Shown: positions 56,373 through 64,000, counted from the first letter of the stretch. The stretch: 64,000 bases of DNA from Shewanella metallivivens (GCF_028750675.1 NZ_JAQQPZ010000003.1:62001-126000), one strand, 5' to 3'. The notes: generated by a model not told the origin, from the sequence alone. Program-made: numbers and translations.

Positions 56373-57515
56373 TTATAACCATTTATATTTGTGACCAGTA
56401 GCTACGAGGTTTTGTTTTAACCTATTTTTCATTTCATCACTTGCCCTAAAATAAACAGATTTAATATCATTATCGTAAGCGTCTTGGCTAAATCCTCGTT
56501 CTTTTGCTTTGTCATACCACTCATGCCCTAAGTCAAATTCACCCGTTGAAAGGTAAACAGCGCCTAGCAAAGTACATGGCCTGAAATTTAACGGTGTCAC
56601 TTTATGTGCTTCTAAACCAAGTTTAATTGAATTCACATAATCCTTTAAGTCTCTACAAACGCCACCGTATGTGGTTAATAAAGCAGATTTTAATTTCTTT
56701 TCATTCTTAGGGAGGTTGAATGGATATGATTCATCTAAGGTTCTTTTTATTTTTGTCAGCACTTCAGCTTTACGATAGGCGGCACTAGCATTAACCAGCT
56801 CCCAAGGTAAGCTTTTCTGTTTCCAGTTTTGAAAATGCTGATGGGCTAAATGAAGGTGATATTTCTGTACGACAAGTTCAGTTGAAAAACCAACATTATC
56901 TAGCCATTTGAACTCTTCAAGAGTAATTGTCTTTTTACGAAGTTGGGTCAAAAGTTTATCTACACGAGAGTTTTTTTGGATGCCATAAAGTTCAAAATCT
57001 TCAAAATCAACATGGCTTGCTTTTAATGCTTCGATTTCCTTTCTACGTTGATTATTCCTTGCAGCCTCTTCTTTTTTGAGCTGTTGCTCCCTTTCAGCCT
57101 CTTTGAACTTTTTTTCTTCCAAAACCTTCAGGAGTAACTGTTGTTCATAAGCATTTATCTCATCAAGTTGAACTTGATACTGAGAGATCACTAATCTAAC
57201 TACATCACGATTAGAATGATTCGATAATTCTGTATTGGCAGTATATAGCCATTTCAATATTTCAATTTTTAACTTAACTGAATGAGAAAAGACGGTTTTT
57301 AGTTTTTCGCTAACCTCTTCCGAAGACATAACCATCTGAAATAATTGATGTGTTTTATCACCTAAAGCAATCGATAGTATTTCAATATCAGACTGACTAA
57401 TACAACTGTCATCACGACTAATCATAGTTAAAAGTAAGTCGATGTAGTCTCTATATATTGGATATTGTTTCTTAGGAAACAAAAACTTAATTTCAGATAT
57501 CTGTTTATTAACCAC
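56373..57515 (-). CDS. Hypothetical protein with coiled coil and TPR-like C-terminus
   Basis: A 380-residue soluble protein, GTG start with GGA eight bases upstream. A charged coiled-coil region at about residues 130-170 (EEKKFKEAEREQQLKKEEAA) precedes a C-terminal part resembling tetratricopeptide repeats (LKSALLTTYGGVCRDLKDYV; LLGAVYLSTGEFDLGHEWYD). No family recognised. It starts 14 bases after the 292-residue gene ends, so the two form an operon. Its stop borders the iterated repeats. Confidence 0.7.
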   Translation of the reverse strand: MVNKQISEIKFLFPKKQYPIYRDYIDLLLTMISRDDSCISQSDIEILSIALGDKTHQLFQMVMSSEEVSEKLKTVFSHSVKLKIEILKWLYTANTELSNHSNRDVVRLVISQYQVQLDEINAYEQQLLLKVLEEKKFKEAEREQQLKKEEAARNNQRRKEIEALKASHVDFEDFELYGIQKNSRVDKLLTQLRKKTITLEEFKWLDNVGFSTELVVQKYHLHLAHQHFQNWKQKSLPWELVNASAAYRKAEVLTKIKRTLDESYPFNLPKNEKKLKSALLTTYGGVCRDLKDYVNSIKLGLEAHKVTPLNFRPCTLLGAVYLSTGEFDLGHEWYDKAKERGFSQDAYDNDIKSVYFRASDEMKNRLKQNLVATGHKYKWL

Positions 57516-57529
57516 AGTAAAAATCCATT

Positions 57530-58408
57530 TTATTTAGTTGATTTAATATGCTTGCTCAGCCAAGAATTGATTGTCCTGATCGCTTGATATGATGAAGTAA
57601 AAGCGTAATCGACGCTTTTTGCATATTCCATAACATGGTTAACCATAGCTTGCGCTGCTTGGTGGGGATTAGCATAATTTTTCTGAGTATAAAACTGTAT
57701 AGCAAAAGCTTCTACTTTATCTTTTTTAGCATAACGCTTATCTCGACCTGCTTTTCCAGCTTTCGATGAAGCTTCTGCATAACCTTTGAATTTGGTTATA
57801 TCAGTTTGAAGTGACTGATACCCATCATTAGCATCAACAAATTGACGTTTAGCAAATATTTCAAACAATAAATTGGCTTGCTTAGGCATACCAGCCATTT
57901 GACAAGCTATAGCACCATGAATAACTTCAGCACTATCTTGTGGGATCGCATTTAGAAATGTGAGAGCTTCACTACCTTCTTCACCAAATGCTTCATGTAA
58001 GTTGGCAGCATTCGCAAATCGTCTAATCTCTTGAATATCATCACATGGCTCAGCAGCTATTGACTCAAATAGTGATATAAATATCTCTGCACCTTCAAGC
58101 TGTTCAGTCTCAAGTATTGACTGACTATCATCAATTTTAGACAGCGCTTTAGCGACAGATTCTTCAGTAGTGCCTTCAGGAAGCAAAGGTTTAATGGCTG
58201 AATCTTTTTGAGTGAGCATGTCGAATGACTGCAAGCTGGTTAAAAAATCGGCTTTCAGCTTTTGATTAGCATGTTCTGACGAATTTAAAATATTAACCAT
58301 TTGCAACTTCAGCGCTTCAGGCATTTCGGTTAGAAGTTCTTCTAACTGATTATCGACTTCAGACTTGTGAGGTTTAGTTTGTAGGTCAGACTCTTTCTTG
58401 AGGTTCAT
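57530..58408 (-). CDS. Hypothetical island protein
   Basis: A 292-residue, largely helical acidic protein of unknown function. The C-terminal third changes character: SSKAGKAGRDKRYAKKDKVE, then QKNYANPHQAAQAMVNHVME and YQAIRTINSWLSKHIKS, a pattern seen at the ends of several phage and island proteins and suggestive of a small DNA- or partner-binding domain. First gene at the right end of the island, divergent from the tRNA side; the promoter would be in 58409-58538. Confidence 0.65.
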   Translation of the reverse strand: MNLKKESDLQTKPHKSEVDNQLEELLTEMPEALKLQMVNILNSSEHANQKLKADFLTSLQSFDMLTQKDSAIKPLLPEGTTEESVAKALSKIDDSQSILETEQLEGAEIFISLFESIAAEPCDDIQEIRRFANAANLHEAFGEEGSEALTFLNAIPQDSAEVIHGAIACQMAGMPKQANLLFEIFAKRQFVDANDGYQSLQTDITKFKGYAEASSKAGKAGRDKRYAKKDKVEAFAIQFYTQKNYANPHQAAQAMVNHVMEYAKSVDYAFTSSYQAIRTINSWLSKHIKSTK

Positions 58409-58538
58409 TACACAATACTTCCATGTTTTAGCTTTAATAGAAAACTATTGGAAATACGCTTAAATGTCCATGATTGGGTTCAAACTATCGAAAAGCGGAG
58501 TTTTGAAGAATGCTTAAAAAAAATTCCAAAAAAGTGGT

Positions 58539-58573
58539 TTCCAGAGGCGGCACATAGGCGGCACAACTTTTGA
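58539..58573. repeat. 35-bp direct repeat, right copy
   Basis: Identical to 46170-46204. It lies 41 bases inside the right attachment site and is preceded by the AT-rich block (58450-58517) that resembles 45952-46016. Probable arm-type recombinase sites. Confidence 0.85.
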
Positions 58574-58614
58574 CGATTTTATTAAGTGTTTGATTTTTAA
58601 GGTAAAAAGAGGTG

Positions 58615-58632
58615 TTATGGTCTCCCCACAGG
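58615..58632. repeat. attachment site, right copy, within tRNA-Arg
   Basis: Identical to 46031-46048. It overlaps the 3' end of the tRNA-Arg gene, so the insertion leaves the tRNA intact on this side. Confidence 0.85.
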
Positions 58633-58693
58633 GACTCGAACCCCGATCGGCCGCTTAGGAGGCGGCTGCTCTATCCTGTTGAGCTATAGAGAG
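58618..58693 (-). tRNA. tRNA-Arg (anticodon CCT)
   Basis: 76 bases, CCA encoded. The acceptor stem CTCTCTA/TGGGGAG pairs with two G-U pairs; the D-stem is GCTC/GAGC; the anticodon stem is GCCGC/GCGGC with loop CTCCTAA, giving anticodon CCT for AGG codons. The T-loop is TTCGAGT. Target of the island. Confidence 0.93.
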
Positions 58694-58851
58694 ACCCATT
58701 GATTATACTGAGTTTATAATTGATTTAAACCCTTTAAATTTAATTGCTTAAATCTTAACCGAGTTAATGGTGTTTCTGGATAACATTTATCTACTACGCA
58801 GTTCAAAACAGCATTAATGGTATTAAAAACACACTAAAATAATATTGATGA

Positions 58852-60057
58852 TTAGTTTTTAATCGCAATATCATTGACTTGAATATTATCAGCGCTGTCA
58901 ATACCGTCAAATATCGATGTGGCGCTGTCTTCGCTAACTTGATCAATGACAATATTTGCCCGACTTTTAGTGGCTATTGGCCTCATTGTATTTAGGCGAT
59001 CGGGGATATTTTTTTGCAAAACGACCTGAAATTTATCACCCATTTTCACCCCATTTTTACGGCCCAAATTAATGATAATTCTGTCGCCTTGCCTTGCGAC
59101 AATTTGGCCCAACAATGGTCGGCAATTTAACTGTTGATCTAAATTAAGCACACTTGTTTGAAAAATCTCACTGATGGCTTGACCATAAGATGAACGCCAA
59201 AAACGTTGACTCGCGGGTGACACGATTTCTTGTTTTTCAAACTCCCACTCTGTTGATGTGGCGAAGGTTTCTGTCCATACGACCTCACCACTGATGCCAT
59301 GATAGAGCGTAAGTTTTAGCATGAACTGCCTGATGGGATAATCTTCCGTTAATCCCAAAAAGCCACTTTGTGCAGGCTCGGTTGAAATATCAATAATTTC
59401 AGGCTGTAACACGTATTGGCTTTCGGTTATTTCGCCTAACCAAGTAGGAATACGATAACCTCTAAAATTAACCAATTGGTTAGTGTTATCTATTTTTTCA
59501 TCTGCATGTATTCGCGCAAAGCTATAACGTGATTGAGCATTGATGGTTTTACCCAGTTTTTCAGTAATGTGTTGCTCAAAGTTGGCTAATTGACCGTAAC
59601 GTAATTGGGCGCGATCTTGTAAATAAGATTGCGGCAACATAATAGCGGCTTTTAATGATTGGCTTTTGCATTGCGCGTTAGGTTCTGGCTCAGTGAGTGC
59701 TAACTGTAAAACCACAGTGATGGTATTTTGGCTGATCATTTCGCTCATCAACTCAACATTATTCACTGATCCCATACGCTGAATTTGAAAAACATCTTGA
59801 GTTAATCGCCCCTGGTCGATTGATTGCTCGCTCGAAAAATTAACACCCGCCTTTAAGCTTGCATAATTTAACGCTTGGCTAATGGCATCTTCGCGGGCTT
59901 TGTCGATATCGCCGTTCACAATTTTTGCTCGACCTGTCACCTCGACCTGCTCAGCGAAAGTCGATTGCACCTGAAATAGACTCGCAAATAGCATTAATGC
60001 TAGTACAAGTTTGTTTAAGCTTGTTGCGCGCTGAGTAAGGTGTGTTTGCGTCGGCAT
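58852..60057 (-). CDS. flgT: FlgT, H-ring / flagellar assembly protein
   Basis: FlgT forms the H ring around the polar basal body in Vibrio and helps MotX/MotY-type stators. The 401-residue precursor has a signal peptide (LVLALMLFASLFQVQSTFAE). The FlgT N-terminal domain follows (VEVTGRAKIVNGDIDKARED; ISQALNYASLKAGVNFSSEQ), then a middle domain and a C-terminal beta domain (GRKNGVKMGDKFQVVLQ). The start at 60057 has AGGA six bases upstream; a TTG six codons earlier overlaps that site. Behind a sigma-54 promoter and divergent from flgOP. Confidence 0.92.
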   Translation of the reverse strand: MPTQTHLTQRATSLNKLVLALMLFASLFQVQSTFAEQVEVTGRAKIVNGDIDKAREDAISQALNYASLKAGVNFSSEQSIDQGRLTQDVFQIQRMGSVNNVELMSEMISQNTITVVLQLALTEPEPNAQCKSQSLKAAIMLPQSYLQDRAQLRYGQLANFEQHITEKLGKTINAQSRYSFARIHADEKIDNTNQLVNFRGYRIPTWLGEITESQYVLQPEIIDISTEPAQSGFLGLTEDYPIRQFMLKLTLYHGISGEVVWTETFATSTEWEFEKQEIVSPASQRFWRSSYGQAISEIFQTSVLNLDQQLNCRPLLGQIVARQGDRIIINLGRKNGVKMGDKFQVVLQKNIPDRLNTMRPIATKSRANIVIDQVSEDSATSIFDGIDSADNIQVNDIAIKN

Positions 60058-60116
60058 ACGATATCCTAATGTCAAAAAATCGTCAGTTGGGCACTAAAAA
60101 TCATTGATCTTTAACA

Positions 60117-60132
60117 AGCAAAAATCGCGCCA
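60117..60132 (-). promoter_or_regulatory. sigma-54 promoter for flgT
   Basis: The minus strand reads TGGCGCGATTTTTGCT: GG-N10-GC with a TTGCT -12 box and one change in the -24 box, about 60 bases before the flgT ATG. Confidence 0.75.
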
Positions 60133-60176
60133 TTAAATTAATCATCACAATTTGTCTTGGTGAGACTTAAATACAG

Positions 60177-60203
60177 TAAAGCTTTTAAGGTATTTGCCGA
60201 TAA
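60177..60203 (+). promoter_or_regulatory. sigma-28 (FliA) promoter for flgOP
   Basis: TAAAGCTT, 11 bases, GCCGATAA: a full consensus -10 box and seven of eight in the -35. It is about 135 bases before flgO and 45 bases from the divergent sigma-54 site of flgT. Confidence 0.87.
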
Positions 60204-60338
60204 AGTTTTATAGTTCATTTGCTGCTTTGTCGCGCATCGTAGTGACAAGCAAGATAACTGTTTACTAACTTATTGATGACAGTAAATAAAATCTTAGCTA
60301 TTGACACTACAAACAGCAGACATTTAAAAGGAACCATC

Positions 60339-61046
60339 ATGATTAATAGGTTTACTCTCACAGCAGTGTTGGCGATATTAACTGTCGCTGCGTGTAATCA
60401 AACACCGAATCCAGCAAACAATTTAGCGTTTGAAAATAACGGTAAATACACTAAGGTTGCTGATGAAAATGGGGTTTATCAAAACCAGCTCATTTACGAC
60501 ATCCAAGGTGCAGGGTTAGCACCTAAGGGGCAAATTAATGTGTGGGCTGAAAAGCTGGTTAATGAATTGGTTTTGCAAAACGATGCCTTACGCTCTGATC
60601 AGCCGTTGCTCATAACAACCCCTGTACTGTCTAATAACTTAAATGCTACCAACGAGTTGGCATTACAGTTACAGCAAGGCATGTTGGCTGCGTTTCATGC
60701 CCGCGAGTTTAATTTGGTTGACATGAATGTTGCGATTAATTTACGTGCAACAGAACAAGGCGAGTTTATGTTGAGCCGCAACTGGGAATTATTACCCTCG
60801 GGTTTACCTGTGTCGCATGTATTAGTGTCGACAATGTCAATGACGCCAGAAGGCGTTGTGTTCAACGGTCGAGTGGTTAATGTAACAAACAACCGCGTGC
60901 TTTCTGCGGTACAGTCATTTGTCGCGGCTTCGAGTTTGTCGGGTTATTTACAACCATCTGAATTAATCGAATCTCGTAACGGCTTACTTTATCGCCATGA
61001 GAAAAAAGGCGACAGCCGTTATACCGTGTTAGGAGATGAGCTATGA
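60339..61046 (+). CDS. flgO: FlgO, flagellar outer-membrane lipoprotein
   Basis: FlgO is an outer-membrane protein needed for stable sheathed or polar flagella in Vibrio. The 235-residue precursor has a lipoprotein signal with lipobox TVAAC and the conserved FlgO region (INVWAEKLVNELVLQNDALR; PLLITTPVLSNNLNATNELA; ALQLQQGMLAAFHAREFNLV). The start at 60339 has AAAGGA six bases upstream; the frame extends further to a TTG without support. It overlaps flgP by 4 bases. Confidence 0.88.
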   Translation: MINRFTLTAVLAILTVAACNQTPNPANNLAFENNGKYTKVADENGVYQNQLIYDIQGAGLAPKGQINVWAEKLVNELVLQNDALRSDQPLLITTPVLSNNLNATNELALQLQQGMLAAFHAREFNLVDMNVAINLRATEQGEFMLSRNWELLPSGLPVSHVLVSTMSMTPEGVVFNGRVVNVTNNRVLSAVQSFVAASSLSGYLQPSELIESRNGLLYRHEKKGDSRYTVLGDEL

Positions 61047-61492
61047 AGCAACTGCTATGCGTTATGATACTGGTATTTTTAAGTGGGTGTGCCAGTAAAG
61101 ATAAATACGTGCAGTGGGAAACCGAGGCACCAGAATCATTCCCGACGTTAACCGCTGTCGGTTATGCCCCTTTAGCAACACAACCCAGCCCTGAAGCTTC
61201 ACACCGAGTTTTAATGGCGATGCAAGCGTCAAAAATTGCCGCATACCGAGAGTTAGCAGAACAAGTTTACGGTCAAAAGATTTCAGCGAATAGCGATGTC
61301 AGTGAGTGGTTATTAACTGACGACAATGTTAAATCGAGTGTCAGCGGTATTATTCGTGGTGCTAAAGTGGTTAAAACCTACCCTTCTGGTGAGTTTTATG
61401 TCACTGAATTAGCGTTAGACTTTAAGCAAGTATGGCAGTTATACGAACAACAAAACCGTCCTAAACGAGTCAAAGAAGTCACTTATTTTTAA
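61043..61492 (+). CDS. flgP: FlgP, LPP20-family flagellar lipoprotein
   Basis: FlgP is an outer-membrane lipoprotein that forms a basal-disk or ring part in polar flagella. The 149-residue precursor has lipobox LSGC at residue 16 and the LPP20 pattern (LTAVGYAPLATQP; MAMQASKIAAYRELAEQVYG; GIIRGAKVVKTYPSGEFYVTELALD). It overlaps flgO, follows the same sigma-28 promoter and is followed by a strong terminator. Confidence 0.9.
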   Translation: MKQLLCVMILVFLSGCASKDKYVQWETEAPESFPTLTAVGYAPLATQPSPEASHRVLMAMQASKIAAYRELAEQVYGQKISANSDVSEWLLTDDNVKSSVSGIIRGAKVVKTYPSGEFYVTELALDFKQVWQLYEQQNRPKRVKEVTYF

Positions 61493-61506
61493 CGTTTATG
61501 ATTAAT

Positions 61507-61539
61507 AAAAATGCCGCTGATGTCAGCGGCATTTTTTTT
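61507..61539 (+). terminator. terminator after flgOP
   Basis: The hairpin ATGCCGCTGA/TCAGCGGCAT is followed by a run of eight T on the plus strand. It lies about 18 bases after flgP. Flanking A bases make it usable by the converging gene too. Confidence 0.92.
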
Positions 61540-61579
61540 GTTCTAAAAACAGTATTAAACGTTAATTTATTTCCCGACC

Positions 61580-62512
61580 TTAAAAAGCCAATTTAAACAC
61601 TAAACCAAACGCAGCTTGGTCTTCAATGTCTTCGGTCACTTTAGGATCGCTCAGTTCGATTTCACCACCAAAGTAATAACCTGCATAAGCATTAAGGCTT
61701 AAGCTATCGGTGGCTTTCCAGCCAGCACGGACAAAGCCGACCCATTCATCAATCTCGATGGTTTGGTCATCATCTGCGACTAATAAACGTTCTGTACGTT
61801 TTGAGCTACCAATGCCAAAATCAATATCTGGGCGATATTGATATCTTAACTCTAAGCCAGCTGGTCCACTGAAACCTGCTTGAAACGGGTTAGCTAGCAC
61901 TAACTTGTCTTTAATTTGCCAGCGAACGGCTAAATATGGCACGGTACGCACTTCTGAAATATCATTCAAATAAGCCACACCAAAACCGAGCATATTACCT
62001 GAATCAAAACGGTACATACTGGATGCTACAACGCCGTAACTTTGTGCATTAGATGACGATGCCGTATCGGCATAAGCATATTTTAACTGCGGGGCGACTA
62101 AAAACATCCAATGGTTATCTAGGCGATATGTCAGTGATAATCCCGCGCTGTATTGATGAACAGTCGACCAGTCTTGCTCGGCTAATTGCAGTTGGGTGGC
62201 TTGGTTAATCCGCCAGTCATAATCTAAATTATCATAACCAATATTAGCCCCTATCGACCATTGTCGATTTAACGGCATGGAGGCTGAAAAACGGGTTTTC
62301 CAGGCGTCACGCTGAAGTTCATGACCCGTATTCGCACCGACATCAGCTGTGGCGGTAGAGGTACGAGCAACCGTCAATGAAAATGGTGAGCGTTCAGGTG
62401 CGGCAATGGCTTGTTGGCATAGTACTAAACCAGGAACAGGCATTAATAAGAGTGATTTGAGCAACAAACGGCATGCATTCGCTTGGGAAATTTGAGCTTT
62501 ATAAAGCGTCAT
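61580..62512 (-). CDS. Outer-membrane beta-barrel protein (DUF6268-like)
   Basis: A 310-residue precursor with a signal peptide (ending QQAIAAPERS) and alternating hydrophobic/polar strands rich in aromatic residues, ending in Phe (GLVFKLAF), the usual signal for outer-membrane insertion. GLSLTYRLDNHWMFLVAPQL, GVAYLNDISEVRTVPYLAVR and LSLNAYAGYYFGG are typical barrel strands. Substrate unknown. Start chosen at MTLYK (AGGA 11 bases upstream); an upstream ATG is possible. Not obviously linked to flagella. Confidence 0.7.
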   Translation of the reverse strand: MTLYKAQISQANACRLLLKSLLLMPVPGLVLCQQAIAAPERSPFSLTVARTSTATADVGANTGHELQRDAWKTRFSASMPLNRQWSIGANIGYDNLDYDWRINQATQLQLAEQDWSTVHQYSAGLSLTYRLDNHWMFLVAPQLKYAYADTASSSNAQSYGVVASSMYRFDSGNMLGFGVAYLNDISEVRTVPYLAVRWQIKDKLVLANPFQAGFSGPAGLELRYQYRPDIDFGIGSSKRTERLLVADDDQTIEIDEWVGFVRAGWKATDSLSLNAYAGYYFGGEIELSDPKVTEDIEDQAAFGLVFKLAF

Positions 62513-62611
62513 AGTGATGTGCATCCTTTCTAAATAAGAGTATGACCATTGCGTCACTTAATACTGGTTCTAATACTGACTTAATAACCATTCAGTTCAA
62601 ATTAAGTTGAA

Positions 62612-63262
62612 TTATTTTAGCGTAACTTTGTGAGCTCTCAAAAACATCTCCGCAGTATCTTGTAAGTATTGCTGCCTGCTTAACTCTAAATGATCTGTCT
62701 CTAATGCTAGCTCTAGACGTAACTTAAGTTCACCAAACAACATTAAGCATAGCCTTACTGCACTGTCGTGCGGATGTTCAAAGTAATATACGCCATGCTG
62801 ATTAACCTTGGTTAAATATTCACGAATTAGCCCTAAAACATGTTTCGGACCCGCGTTGTAAAACAATTTAGAGGCCTCTGGATGAGTATCGGCCTGAGCA
62901 ACGCAGGTTTTAAATACCGTCATGGTGTCTTTGCTAACAATCAACTCCCCAAACTGTTTGGCAAATTGCAGTATCACTCGCTGTGGGTCAGCGGCATCCA
63001 TTAAGGTATCACTAGTGAGCTGATGTGCAACGCATTTTGAATCAATCGCGGCAACAAATAAATCATCTTTAGAACCAAAATGCGAGTAAACCGTTTGTTT
63101 TGATACGCCCGCATGTTTTGCGACTTCATCCATGCTGGTTAGCGGAAAGCCATTTTGACAGAATAACTCCATAGCCGACTCAAGCACTTGATTTCGCTTT
63201 TGTTCACTGCGGCTCAAATTCACTGGTTCGTCATTATTTTTGGTTGAAGTATCTTTTGTCAT
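62612..63262 (-). CDS. TetR/AcrR-family repressor of the adjacent efflux gene
   Basis: A 216-residue regulator with an N-terminal helix-turn-helix (VLESAMELFCQNGFPLTSMDEV; AKHAGVSKQTVYSHFGSKDD) and a larger ligand-binding C-terminal domain (MTVFKTCVAQADTHPEASKL). It is divergent from an RND adaptor gene; two palindromes between them are its likely operators, so it probably represses both itself and the pump. Confidence 0.92.
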   Translation of the reverse strand: MTKDTSTKNNDEPVNLSRSEQKRNQVLESAMELFCQNGFPLTSMDEVAKHAGVSKQTVYSHFGSKDDLFVAAIDSKCVAHQLTSDTLMDAADPQRVILQFAKQFGELIVSKDTMTVFKTCVAQADTHPEASKLFYNAGPKHVLGLIREYLTKVNQHGVYYFEHPHDSAVRLCLMLFGELKLRLELALETDHLELSRQQYLQDTAEMFLRAHKVTLK

Positions 63263-63340
63263 GTGGGTTCCGTAGGGTGACTAAAAAGCAATTTCGATTA
63301 GCGGTTTGTGCTAGCACGATAAAATTATCATAACCAAAAA

Positions 63341-63384
63341 TAGACTGGACAGTCTAGTTTTATAAAATTAGACTACCAAGTCTA
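63341..63384. promoter_or_regulatory. two palindromic operators for the TetR regulator
   Basis: TAGACTG-GA-CAGTCTA (63341-63356) and TAGACT-acca-AGTCTA (63369-63384), centres 28 bases apart, lie in the 220-base gap between the divergent tetR and adaptor genes. The identical half-sites point to one dimeric regulator bound twice. Confidence 0.85.
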
Positions 63385-63482
63385 GTTAACAAAAAAGTTA
63401 CATATTACAGTGTGGCGTGCATTTTTTTAACGCCGTGATCTGAACTAAACATCGATACACATAGCGCTTTAAGGGATTACTT

Positions 63483-64000
63483 ATGTTTGCTGCAATGTCA
63501 TTTACTCAACATGCAAAAGGCTTAGCATTAGGGTTAAGCTTACTTCTGTTAAATGGTTGTGGCTCTGAGGTCAAGGAGCATTCGCATACGGTTGAGTATC
63601 AGTCCGTACAAGCGCAACCATTAGTCCTTAGTGATCGTTACCAACAAATGCAAACTTACACAGGGACGATTCGCTCGGCTAACACAACAGGCATTGGTTT
63701 TGAGTTACCTGGCAAGCTAAATAGTATCGTGGTCGACAGTGGTGACACCGTTAAAAAAGGCCAAGTGCTCGCGCAATTAGATATCGATTTATTAATTGCA
63801 GAAAAACAACAGCTTGAAGCCAGTTTATTGCAAACTCAAGCTGACATCGATTTAGCCAAAAGTACCCTGCGTCGTACTGAAAAATTAAAAACGCAAAACT
63901 ATGTATCAGCACAACAACTCGATGAAACCCAACAACAGGTTATCAGCCTACAAGCTAATCAAAAACGAATAGAAGCAAGCTTGAGTGCCACCAACTTAAA
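63483..64000 (+). CDS. RND efflux periplasmic adaptor (partial, N-terminal part)
   Basis: First 172 residues of an HlyD/AcrA-type membrane fusion protein, which continues past the window end. It has a lipoprotein signal (LALGLSLLLLNGC), the lipoyl-like first half (IGFELPGKLNSIVVDSGDTV; KKGQVLAQLDIDLL) and the beginning of the coiled-coil hairpin (LEASLLQTQADIDLAKSTLR). It would link an inner-membrane RND pump to an outer-membrane channel. Regulated by the adjacent TetR protein. Confidence 0.92.
   Translation, partial: MFAAMSFTQHAKGLALGLSLLLLNGCGSEVKEHSHTVEYQSVQAQPLVLSDRYQQMQTYTGTIRSANTTGIGFELPGKLNSIVVDSGDTVKKGQVLAQLDIDLLIAEKQQLEASLLQTQADIDLAKSTLRRTEKLKTQNYVSAQQLDETQQQVISLQANQKRIEASLSATNL

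Noticed and set aside
46031..58632. Complete P2-like prophage
   Set aside because: The GpA-like initiator and integrase suggest P2 relatives, but no capsid, portal, tail, lysis or terminase genes are present in the 12.6 kb.
60057..60075. TTG start for flgT
   Set aside because: The AGGA ribosome site for ATG 60057 lies within those codons, so the ATG is the better start.

Overview
The window reads as a chromosomal segment of a polar-flagellated gammaproteobacterium, most likely Shewanella or a close Alteromonadales relative. Evidence: an flrA-flrBC sigma-54 cascade, two short (about 272 aa) flagellins, a cheV-cheR pair, and flgO/flgP/flgT, which belong to the Vibrio/Shewanella-type polar flagellum. 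The assignment is by recognition of protein families, not by a database search.

Layout. 1-19.6 kb (minus strand): flhA (cut by the window edge), flhB, fliRQPONMLK, fliJIHGFE, then the regulators flrC, flrB and flrA. 20-36 kb (minus): fliS, a fliT-like gene, fliD, flaG, two flagellins, flgLKJIHGF, flgEDCB, cheR and cheV. 37.8-39.6 kb (plus): flgA, flgM, flgN. 39.7-40.9 kb (minus): a chalcone-isomerase-like protein and a DUF2947-like protein. 41.3-45.6 kb (plus): five overlapping or tightly spaced AT-rich genes for a CMP-activated nonulosonate-type sugar (PseB-, PseF-, RmlD- and NeuB-like) plus a GT2 glycosyltransferase, probably for flagellin or surface glycosylation. 46.03-58.63 kb: a 12.6 kb genomic island inserted in the 3' end of tRNA-Arg(CCT). 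58.9-61.5 kb: flgT, with flgO-flgP divergent from it. 61.6-64 kb: an outer-membrane barrel protein, a TetR regulator with two palindromic operators, and the start of an RND adaptor gene.

Regulation is readable in the DNA. Eight GG-N10-GC sigma-54 sites lie before flhA, fliK, fliE, flrB, flgF, flgB, flgA and flgT. Three sigma-28 sites lie before flagellin 1, flgM and flgO. This fits the order FlrA, then FlrBC, then FliA/FlgM.

The island carries a tyrosine integrase, a fatty-acid-hydroxylase-family membrane enzyme, a broken second integrase copy, a Gabija-like pair (OLD-type ATPase-nuclease plus UvrD-like helicase), a P2-GpA-like HUH replication endonuclease, an AlpA/excisionase-like regulator, small helper ORFs and two large unknown proteins. 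It has no capsid or tail genes and resembles a phage-satellite or small integrative element with defence cargo. The most unusual points are a pure hexanucleotide repeat inside the TOPRIM region of the nuclease, an iterated 20-21 bp operator or iteron array, traces of a second element of the same family at both the att site and the integrase, a nonulosonate cluster without an aminotransferase, and a calcium-loop motif in the hook protein.
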